From assembly GCA_013151315.1 (NCBI GenBank), contig JAADIN010000043.1, positions 1 to 8,608 of the forward strand: DNA of 8,608 nt. The letters are read 5' to 3'. Under the pieces are notes generated by a model. That model searched no databases. It was not told where the DNA came from and saw only the letters and a program-made list of their open reading frames with translations. Every line of letters starts with the position of its first letter. The first letter of the stretch is position 1. Positions 1-4,709 of this stretch are shown here, piece by piece. The position numbers were made by a program, and so were the translations under genes. The stretch comes from Planctomycetota bacterium (GTDB lineage: Bacteria; Planctomycetota; Planctomycetia; Pirellulales; Lacipirellulaceae).

Positions 1-789
1 GACGATATTCAACCTACTCTCGACATCATTGAACATCGCCTGAAGAAAGGCGAGGCGGTTCCGCATTTCGAAAATCGCTACCGTACCAAAGGAGGCGATT
101 ACCGCTGGCTAAACTGGACCGGACATCCCAACAGCGACACGAGTTTCTTTTATGCCCTCGCTCGCGACGTCACCGAAAGCAAGCAGGCCGAGTCGCTGTT
201 GGCTGGTGAAAAGCAAATCCTCGAAATCATCGCCACGTCGAATTCTCAAGATGGGGGCCTCACCGAACTCCTCGAATTCATCGAATCGCAATCCGGCGGC
301 ATGATTTGTTCGATTTTGCTCCTCGATGACGACGGGATTCACTTGCGATGCGGGGCCTCAGGCAACTTGCCTGAAGAATATTGCCAGGCTATTGACGGCA
401 TAGAAATTGGGCCGGCTGTCGGATCCTGCGGAACGGCAGCTTTCTCTGACAAGACCGTCGTTGTTAGCGACATTGCAACCGACCCCCTCTGGGACAACTT
501 TCGCGACTTGGCACTCAAGCATAATCTTCGTGCTTGCTGGTCCATTCCCATTCATGCCTCTTCTGGCTGCGTGTTGGGTACGTTTGCCATGTACTACGAC
601 CAACCTCGAAGTCCCGATGCTTTCCACGAAAACCTGATCGAACGGGCCATTCATTTGGCGTCGATCGCAATCGGCAAAAAGCAAGCCGAGGAAGAGCTAC
701 GCCAATCGGAGCTTCGCAGCCGAACCTGCTCGAAGGTTCGCCGGTCTGCAACAAAATCATCGATCTTGATTCCAAGTTGCAGTACATGA
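1..789 (+). CDS. Sensor histidine kinase, N-terminal fragment (PAS-GAF), open at the window start and cut by a frameshift
   Basis: This is the upstream part of a multi-domain sensor kinase; its true start lies outside the window. Reading from base 1, residues about 1-60 are the end of a PAS domain with a PAC-like tail (YRTKGGDYRWLNW, then ARDVTESKQAE). A GAF domain follows at about residues 70-225, with the signatures GSCGTAAF, VVVSDIATDPLW and VLGTFAMYYD. A short coiled linker (KKQAEEELRQSELR) normally leads into the next PAS domain. After residue 240 or so the frame changes to meaningless sequence (RTCSKVRRSATKSS) and stops at 789, while the expected continuation NLLEGSPVCNKIIDLD lies in the -1 frame from 723. 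One missing base near 721-725 explains this. These PAS and GAF domains would bind a ligand or sense a signal in the cytoplasm; the ligand is not deducible. Domain calls are firm. Whether the break is real or a sequencing error is open. Confidence 0.85.
   Translation, partial: DDIQPTLDIIEHRLKKGEAVPHFENRYRTKGGDYRWLNWTGHPNSDTSFFYALARDVTESKQAESLLAGEKQILEIIATSNSQDGGLTELLEFIESQSGGMICSILLLDDDGIHLRCGASGNLPEEYCQAIDGIEIGPAVGSCGTAAFSDKTVVVSDIATDPLWDNFRDLALKHNLRACWSIPIHASSGCVLGTFAMYYDQPRSPDAFHENLIERAIHLASIAIGKKQAEEELRQSELRSRTCSKVRRSATKSSILIPSCST
721..725 (+). other. Probable single-base deletion (frameshift) inside the kinase gene
   Basis: Upstream, frame 1 reads the linker ...RQSELRSR. Downstream, the -1 frame reads NLLEGSPVCNKIIDLDSKLQ, a good PAS start. 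Adding one base (for example a third A in the CGAACC stretch) joins them as SELRSRNLLEGSPV, the usual spacing for such linkers. I see no slippery heptamer of the X-XXY-YYZ type, so programmed frameshifting is not supported. Confidence 0.75.
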
Positions 790-1811
790 GTACCGCAGGG
801 GTGACGCAGCTAAAAATCCCTAACATCGAAGACTTCTACGGATGCACTTTCCCTCCCGTTTTGTATCCTGAGTCGTGGCGAATACTCGCTGCTGAACATC
901 TGGAGCAAGCCAAAAAGGGAGAAACTTCCCGTCTGGAATGTCCCGTGCATGATACCGAAGGGCAGGAGGTTTGGTTCGACACGACCTTCGTACCAGCTCG
1001 AGATGACCAGGGCGATGTCGAGTATGTCATCGTTAGCTCGGTGAATATCACCGAGCGAAAAAAAGCCGAGGAGGAAATCCGGCTCCATCAAGATCGATTG
1101 GCACACCTCGGTCGACTCAGTACCATGGGCGAAATGGCTACCGGGCTGGCCCACGAAGTGAATCAACCCCTGGCTGCCATTGCCAATTACTGCTACGCAG
1201 GTTTGCATCTTCTCGATAGCCCCCAGGCGGCGGATGTCGAGGCATTACGAAGTTTGTTCGAAAAGTTGTCAGAACAATCCTTGCGGGCAGGCGAGATTAT
1301 TCGTCGGCTTCGTGGCCTCGTTGGCCAAAGGACTTTTGATCGTTCGCAAGCAGACATCGCCGAACCGATCCGCGAAGTACTTCGTTTATTGGAATCCAAC
1401 TTGCGCCAAAGCCAGGTGTGTTGGGAGCAGAAAACGAATGGAAATATCTCCCCGGTGACGATTGACGCCATTCAAATCCAGCAGGTCCTTGTGAACCTGA
1501 TTCGCAATGCAATCGATGCCATGAGCGAAACCGCATGCGATCAACGAGCGCTAACGATCACCACTTCGCAGAACCAGGACGATTTCATCGAAGTTGCCGT
1601 CCGCGACACGGGGAAGGGCTTACCCGCCGAACAGGCCGAGCAGGTTTTCGACGCCTTTTTCAGCAACAAATCCGAAGGAATGGGGATGGGCCTTGCCATC
1701 AGCCGATCCATCATCGAATCGCACGGGGGAAGAATGTGGATGATGCCTAACTCGGAACAAGGCGTAACCTTCCACTTCAGCCTACCAATCGAGAAGGAAG
1801 CCGTGTTGTGA
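786..1811 (+). CDS. Sensor histidine kinase, C-terminal fragment (partial PAS-HisKA-HATPase_c), downstream of the frameshift
   Basis: This is the catalytic half of the broken kinase gene. The coding signal in this frame begins at about 723. The first in-frame ATG is 786, which overlaps the upstream fragment's stop as ATGA and gives 341 residues. Residues 1-90 are most of a PAS domain ending in VSSVNITERKKAEEE. HisKA carries the H-box LAHEVNQPLAAIANYC with phospho-acceptor His123. HATPase_c shows the N-box QVLVNLIRNAIDAM (Asn241), G1 box DTGKGLP (Asp274) and G2 box EGMGMGLAISRSI. The H-box and dimerization style resemble the FixL/DctB-like group of kinases, which autophosphorylate and pass phosphate to a receiver aspartate. 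No receiver domain is fused and no response regulator follows; the next gene is convergent. All catalytic motifs are intact, so coupled restart at 786 could still yield a kinase lacking its sensory domains. If the frameshift is an assembly error, 1-1811 is one gene. Confidence 0.85.
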   Translation: MSTAGVTQLKIPNIEDFYGCTFPPVLYPESWRILAAEHLEQAKKGETSRLECPVHDTEGQEVWFDTTFVPARDDQGDVEYVIVSSVNITERKKAEEEIRLHQDRLAHLGRLSTMGEMATGLAHEVNQPLAAIANYCYAGLHLLDSPQAADVEALRSLFEKLSEQSLRAGEIIRRLRGLVGQRTFDRSQADIAEPIREVLRLLESNLRQSQVCWEQKTNGNISPVTIDAIQIQQVLVNLIRNAIDAMSETACDQRALTITTSQNQDDFIEVAVRDTGKGLPAEQAEQVFDAFFSNKSEGMGMGLAISRSIIESHGGRMWMMPNSEQGVTFHFSLPIEKEAVL

Positions 1812-1812
1812 T

Positions 1813-1893
1813 GGGAGCCGCACGGCGCTAGCCGCGGGCCCTGTGGCATAGCGGTATGGCCTGGCCACCCGACGCTAGCGCGTTGCGGCTCAC
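1813..1893. repeat. REP/MITE-like palindromic repeat, copy 1 (intergenic)
   Basis: The left arm (1815-1838, beginning GAGCCGCACGGCGCTAGCCG) and the right arm (1868-1891, ending GCGTTGCGGCTC) are imperfect inverted complements of 24 nt around a 29-nt centre. Each arm also folds on itself: CGGC-GCTA-GCCG on the left and the perfect palindrome CGCTAGCG on the right. A second copy lies at 6882-6963. The tetramer GATG occurs just before (1810-1813) and just after (1893-1897) the element, a possible but weak target duplication. It fills the gap between convergent genes, where such structures often end transcription from both sides. No transposase is in the window, so it would be non-autonomous. Confidence 0.8.
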
Positions 1894-1901
1894 GATGTGC
1901 T

Positions 1902-1922
1902 GGCCGATCCCTCGGCTTTATT
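1902..1922 (+). terminator. Weak candidate terminator for the kinase gene
   Basis: A short hairpin (GGCCGA, loop TCCC, TCGGCT, 1902-1917, closed by a G-T wobble) is followed by TTTATT. The stem is short and the T tract imperfect. With the larger palindrome just upstream it may help end transcription on the + strand. It overlaps the end region of the convergent HMA gene. Confidence 0.3.
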
Positions 1923-2332
1923 CAACCCTTGTTTGCGGGCTCGGGGTTGGGTTGCTTTTGGGCGGCTTTGGTCTCGGGGTGGGGCAGGTAGGTGCCGGTC
2001 GGGCCGACGAGCTTGATTGCCGGGAAACCAGAGGCCTGGGCTGCGGTCCAAAGAGCCAACGGGTCGAGCTTCTTCTTTTTCTGCGGGGTGACAATCGCGA
2101 GGTTGGCCTTGAGATCGATGCGCACTTTCGTCACGCCTTTTACGGCGTAGAGCTTGCGGGTGATTTTCTTTGCGCACGTTTTGCAGTGCAAACTGCCGAC
2201 GTAGATCACCGTTTCGTTGGGAGCTTTTTTTAGCTTGGTCTTGGTTCCGCTTGCGGCGTGGGTTTGCGAAACCGCAAGCGTAATGGTGAACAGGAAAAAT
2301 AGAAATAGGCGGAAGTTTCTTTGGTGTGACAT
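1922..2332 (-). CDS. Small exported heavy-metal-associated (HMA) domain protein
   Basis: The 136-residue product begins with a signal peptide: a basic N-end, a hydrophobic core at about 9-21, and a likely signal peptidase I cut after THA (residue 26). Residues about 40-110 form an HMA/MerP-like ferredoxin-type fold with the metal site HCKTC (Cys50 and Cys53), then VKGVTKVRIDL and a final SGFPAIKL strand, as in copper or mercury chaperones. The family binds soft metal ions such as Cu(I) through the two cysteines. The Lys-rich loop KKKK (86-89) replaces the more common acidic loop. The tail after 112 is Pro/Ala/Lys-rich and probably disordered. The start is set by AAAGGA (2338-2343, - strand) 5 nt before the ATG; this site overlaps the TAA stop of the upstream lipoprotein gene, so the two are one operon and probably translated together. 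The domain call is firm; the metal and the function (chaperone, sensor or scavenger) are inferred. Confidence 0.85.
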   Translation of the reverse strand: MSHQRNFRLFLFFLFTITLAVSQTHAASGTKTKLKKAPNETVIYVGSLHCKTCAKKITRKLYAVKGVTKVRIDLKANLAIVTPQKKKKLDPLALWTAAQASGFPAIKLVGPTGTYLPHPETKAAQKQPNPEPANKG

Positions 2333-2341
2333 GGGGATCCT

Positions 2342-2962
2342 TTATTCGCGAATGTAGAGGCCGGTGGCGTCGACGACCATCATGCCGCCTTCGATGACTC
2401 GGGCGGTGCCTTGAATGACTACCGTGTCGTTCTCTTTGACATCGAACAATTGGCGGACATCGGTTTGTAAAACCTTGCCGTTTTCGTCAAGAAAACGAAC
2501 CATTGCTAGCATCGCGGAACGGTCGGCGGCGTGGGCGGCACAAAAGGCACATTCTTCGCCCGGCGCGTGAGCATGTCCGCTTTCCTCGTTTTCTACGACG
2601 GCCATGGGGTCGGCTAGGAAAAAGGCGGCTTGGTTTCTGGCGAATGGAAAATCGGGTTGCGTCTCTTTCCAGGGATTCGAAAGCCCACCGATTTGGCCGA
2701 CGAGTACAACCTCGCGCGGCTCGGTCGCTTGGGGAATCTCATGGCCGTGGTCGTCTTCTTTGTGATCGTCGCTACCGAGCAGGGCATCGCGGACTTCGGG
2801 GACCACTTGGGCTGCGTCGGGCTCCTCGCTCAACGTGAGGCGGGCGCGGTGCTTAGCGAGTTGCTCGGGATCGATGCCGGCACTCGACTGGCCGCAGCCA
2901 GTCAAGGCAGCAACCGAGAGAGCCCCGACGACGAGGGCGAGTAGGTAGGTTAGGCGAAGCAT
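2342..2962 (-). CDS. Lipoprotein with His/Cys-rich putative metal-binding segments
   Basis: The 206-residue product has a type II signal peptide: hydrophobic residues 5-20 and lipobox LTGC with the acylated Cys23. It contains two potential metal-binding patches: an Asp/His cluster at 65-75 (DDHKEDDHGHE) and HAHAPGEECAFCAAH at 130-144 (His130, His132, Cys138, Cys141, His144). The C-terminal half (about 83-206) is strand-rich, with GQIGGL, FFLADP, DTVVIQGTARV and MMVVDATGLYI. It reads like an OB-fold of the kind found in planctomycete envelope proteins, but I cannot assign a named family. The start is supported by TGAGGA (2969-2974, - strand) 6 nt upstream of the ATG. It is the first gene of a two-gene operon with the HMA protein, which points to metal handling or sensing in the periplasm. 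The lipoprotein call is confident; the metal role is inference. Confidence 0.8.
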   Translation of the reverse strand: MLRLTYLLALVVGALSVAALTGCGQSSAGIDPEQLAKHRARLTLSEEPDAAQVVPEVRDALLGSDDHKEDDHGHEIPQATEPREVVLVGQIGGLSNPWKETQPDFPFARNQAAFFLADPMAVVENEESGHAHAPGEECAFCAAHAADRSAMLAMVRFLDENGKVLQTDVRQLFDVKENDTVVIQGTARVIEGGMMVVDATGLYIRE

Positions 2963-3079
2963 GGTTTTTCCTCAGAAAGACAGGTGTTTGGCCGTTCAAC
3001 AGAGCCATTTTTCGGATTTTCGTCAACTGTGGCATTTTTTTCCCAAGATAGGCCTTCGGTCGGCGAATTCCTTGATGGA

Positions 3080-3128
3080 GGCCCAGAGACAGGCCCGGAC
3101 GGGGCGTCTGGGCCACGACCCTTTTTTT
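3080..3128 (+). promoter_or_regulatory. Leader hairpin plus T tract before the coiled-coil gene (possible attenuator)
   Basis: A perfect 8-bp inverted repeat, GGCCCAGA (3080-3087) with TCTGGGCC (3107-3114), encloses a 19-nt GC-rich loop. A run of seven T follows at 3122-3128, immediately before the GGAGG ribosome site at 3130. The T tract starts 7 nt after the stem, further than in a classic terminator. It could be an attenuator in the leader of the 3143 gene. The rest of the divergent gap (2963-3079) is T-rich with no strong promoter box that I can defend. Confidence 0.35.
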
Positions 3129-3129
3129 C

Positions 3130-3134
3130 GGAGG
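3130..3134 (+). promoter_or_regulatory. Ribosome binding site that sets the coiled-coil gene start
   Basis: GGAGG lies 8 nt before the ATG at 3143. It favours that start over the in-frame upstream ATG at 2984, which would place the leader hairpin inside the gene and destroy the N-terminal membrane anchor. Confidence 0.7.
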
Positions 3135-3142
3135 CGCAAGCC

Positions 3143-3952
3143 ATGTTTAAGAGACTAATTTTCGGTGTTTTTGCAGTCGCAGTCGTCGGTGGGTTGTTGT
3201 TTGGCAGCAGCGCGATGAGCTATCTCACGACCTCGTGCGAACGGGTAAGCGAGACGGTCGAAAACAGCATTCCCTTGGAATTTCAGATCGATCGTGCCCG
3301 CAAAATGGTCCGTGATCTGGAGCCCGAAGTTCGCCGTTCGATGCACGTGATTGCCAAGGAAGAGGTGGAGGTTGAGCAACTCGACGCGCGCATCGGTTCG
3401 TCGGAAGTCAAATCGGAAAAAGAAAAATCGGAGATCATGCGATTGCAGTCGGACCTGCAGACGGGCAAATCGGTTTTTCGTTACGCCGGACGGAAGTACA
3501 CCTCGGGCGAAGTGAAGCAAGACTTGTCGCGTCGATTTGCGAGGTTCAAAACCTCTGACGCCACGATGGCCAGCCTGCGCGACATGCGCGATGCGCGGCA
3601 GCGGAATCTTGACGCTGCCCGACAGAAGCTGGCGGCGATGATGAGCTCTCAACGGCAGTTGCTCGTGGAAGTTGAGAATCTTGAAGCCCAACTCAAATTG
3701 ATCGAAGTGGCACGCGCTTCGAGCGACTTGCAATTGGACGACAGCCAATTGGCGCGTGCGAAGGGGTTGATGGCGGACATTCGAGCCAAGCTCGATGTGG
3801 CGGCCAAGTTGGCCAATGCGGATACCACCTTTCATGACGAGATACTGCTGGAAGGGCCAGCAAGCGTGGAAAATATTGCCGAGCAGGTTGCGGAATACTT
3901 TGGCGGTGGCGAGCGATCGGCTATCGCGGTTGCCAGTTATGTGGAAGATTGA
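3143..3952 (+). CDS. Membrane-anchored coiled-coil protein, conserved planctomycete type
   Basis: The 269-residue product has a single N-terminal hydrophobic segment (about 5-23, IFGVFAVAVVGGLLFG), which serves as a membrane anchor or uncleaved signal. A long helical, heptad-rich region follows. Residues 46-110 (FQIDRARKMVRDLEPEVRR, then KEEVEVEQLDARI) and 126-225 (about MRDARQRNLDAARQKL and VEVENLEAQLKLIEVA) look like two coiled-coil arms. They are separated by a short insert FRYAGRKYTSGEV (112-124). The C-terminus is a weakly structured tail. I recognise the style as a family common in planctomycetes, with no assigned function that I can name; superficially it resembles PspA-like or envelope-scaffold proteins, but no such motif is visible. 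It is the first gene of the same-strand run leading to the FHA, kinase and sigma genes, 76 nt before the FHA gene, with a mini-hairpin in the gap. The gene is certain; its role is unknown. Confidence 0.85.
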   Translation: MFKRLIFGVFAVAVVGGLLFGSSAMSYLTTSCERVSETVENSIPLEFQIDRARKMVRDLEPEVRRSMHVIAKEEVEVEQLDARIGSSEVKSEKEKSEIMRLQSDLQTGKSVFRYAGRKYTSGEVKQDLSRRFARFKTSDATMASLRDMRDARQRNLDAARQKLAAMMSSQRQLLVEVENLEAQLKLIEVARASSDLQLDDSQLARAKGLMADIRAKLDVAAKLANADTTFHDEILLEGPASVENIAEQVAEYFGGGERSAIAVASYVED

Positions 3953-3974
3953 ATGGAAGCGTGAGCGAGTCCTC

Positions 3975-4003
3975 CTCCGGCGATCTGTCAGATCGCGGCT
4001 ATT
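3975..4003. repeat. 29-nt mini-hairpin repeat, copy 1
   Basis: CTCCGGCGAT, then CTGTCAG, then ATCGCGGCTATT. It folds as CCG(G)CGATCTG-T-CAGATCGCGG, an 11-base arm against 10 with one bulged G and a single central T. The second copy (7571-7599) has the same outer sequence but a different inner stem (GCG-T-CGC) that still pairs. It lies between the coiled-coil and FHA genes, just after the stop at 3952. Confidence 0.75.
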
Positions 4004-4028
4004 CTTCCTCGAACCTCCAGACGCTTTT

Positions 4029-4613
4029 ATGTCGGGCAAACGGATCGTAGCTTGGGTCGACGGGGTGGGTGGATTTTTGATCTGCCTTGGCGAAGAAGTG
4101 GTGTTGGGGCAGCCTTCGGTTGACGGTGCGGATATTGCGGTGCTTGCCGACTTGTCTCGTCGTCATGCGACGATTCGTCGCGAGGGCGAATCCTATGTAC
4201 TCACGCCCCTTCATCGAGCAAGCATTGATGGCCGTGTGCTCGCCGGGCCTACGGTGCTGAACGATGGAGCTCAAGTGAAACTTGGCGACACGGTACGGAT
4301 GAAGTTTCATAAACCCCATGCGCTGAGCGCTTCGGCAGTGCTAACCCTTGAGTCGCACCACAAGACCGAACCGGCGGTCGACGCCATCGTGTTGATGTCG
4401 GAGAGTTGTATTTTTGGTCCGCAACCGCGGAGCCATATTTGCTGTCGAGATTGGACCGACGATTTTGTGCTGTTTCGTCGAGGCAGTGATTTGCAATTTC
4501 GCACCTCAGCCCCTGCGGAAGTCGAAGACGAGTCTCTCAGCACGGGGAAAACGATCGCCGGCAACTGCCGGATCGAAGGAAAAGGTTTTGCGCTGAGTTT
4601 CGAGGAGATTTGA
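4029..4613 (+). CDS. FHA-domain protein with a degenerate phosphopeptide pocket
   Basis: The 194-residue cytoplasmic protein carries an FHA beta-sandwich at about residues 5-108: FLICLGEEVVLGQP, then LADLSRRHATIRREGESYVL, then GAQVKLGDTVRMKFH. FHA domains bind phosphothreonine peptides, and this one sits directly before a Ser/Thr kinase gene, a common pairing. Of the usual contact residues, the S-x2-H pair is present (Ser43, His46). The Arg of the GR motif is Gln28, and the Asn-Gly turn is replaced by SIDG (65-68), so binding may be weak or altered. Residues 119-194 (ILVLMSESCIFG-like start, HICCRDWTDDFVLFRRG, DLQFRTS, ending IEGKGFALSFEEI) look like a second, more degenerate FHA-like module. 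ATG 4029 is chosen because the open frame upstream overlaps the coiled-coil gene and the domain starts right after it. No Shine-Dalgarno sequence is visible. FHA call good; phosphate binding uncertain. Confidence 0.82.
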   Translation: MSGKRIVAWVDGVGGFLICLGEEVVLGQPSVDGADIAVLADLSRRHATIRREGESYVLTPLHRASIDGRVLAGPTVLNDGAQVKLGDTVRMKFHKPHALSASAVLTLESHHKTEPAVDAIVLMSESCIFGPQPRSHICCRDWTDDFVLFRRGSDLQFRTSAPAEVEDESLSTGKTIAGNCRIEGKGFALSFEEI

Positions 4614-4618
4614 GGCGA

Positions 4619-4640
4619 GCGAAGGGCGTAAGCCCTCCGT
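4619..4640. repeat. Hairpin with GTAA tetraloop after the FHA gene
   Basis: The stem AGGGC (4623-4627) pairs with GCCCT (4632-4636) around GTAA, a GNRA-class loop in RNA, and extends outward over one mismatch to GCG/CGT. Similar GGGCGTAAGCCC elements are, as far as I recall, scattered through Pirellulales genomes. It starts 6 nt after the stop codon, with no following T run, so it is a better mRNA-end or interspersed hairpin than a classic terminator. Confidence 0.5.
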
Positions 4641-4649
4641 TCAAATCGA

Positions 4650-4683
4650 GGGACCCACGTCACGAAATCGGGGGACTTACGTC
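4650..4683 (+). promoter_or_regulatory. Pair of direct repeats (candidate operator) upstream of the kinase
   Basis: GGGACCCACGTC (4650-4661) and GGGACTTACGTC (4672-4683) share 10 of 12 bases and start 22 bp apart, about two helical turns, so both would face the same side of the DNA. The second copy ends 11 bp before the -10-like box. This fits a binding site for a dimeric regulator or a sigma-specific -35 region. Confidence 0.4.
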
Positions 4684-4694
4684 GACCCGCTCGC

Positions 4695-4700
4695 TAGAAT
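4695..4700 (+). promoter_or_regulatory. Candidate -10 box for a nearly leaderless kinase transcript
   Basis: TAGAAT lies 9 nt before the ATG at 4710. Normal -10 to start spacing places transcription at about 4706-4708, leaving a leader of only a few bases. There is no Shine-Dalgarno sequence before this start, which agrees with a leaderless or nearly leaderless message. No clear TTGACA -35 is present at 17-bp spacing. Confidence 0.35.
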
Positions 4701-4709
4701 AGAAAAACG

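Noticed and set aside
534..722. Upstream extension of the kinase frame to an ATG at 534
   Set aside because: This stretch is coded as GAF in frame 1; the overlapping frame reads compositionally odd sequence (CFPRKPDRTGHSFG) with no homology feel. It is open only by chance.
715..730. Programmed ribosomal frameshift in the kinase gene
   Set aside because: No slippery heptamer or downstream pseudoknot-like structure is evident; a simple base loss explains the data.
1856..2233. Open + strand frame of about 125 codons opposite the HMA gene
   Set aside because: Antisense of the signal-peptide HMA protein, Gly/Leu-rich from codon mirroring, starting within the palindromic repeat.
3021..3026. TTGACG on the - strand as a -35 box for the lipoprotein operon
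   Set aside because: No acceptable -10 box is found at 16-18 bp spacing, so a promoter is not supported.
2984..3142. Upstream ATG (2984) for the coiled-coil gene
   Set aside because: It would add about 53 unlikely residues, bury the membrane anchor internally and place the hairpin in coding sequence; GGAGG supports 3143.
3155..4039. Long open frame on the - strand (about 294 codons)
   Set aside because: It is fully antisense to the coiled-coil gene, is rich in Arg/His/Gln without domain signatures, and has no ribosome site. The + strand frame has a clear anchor, heptads and GGAGG start.
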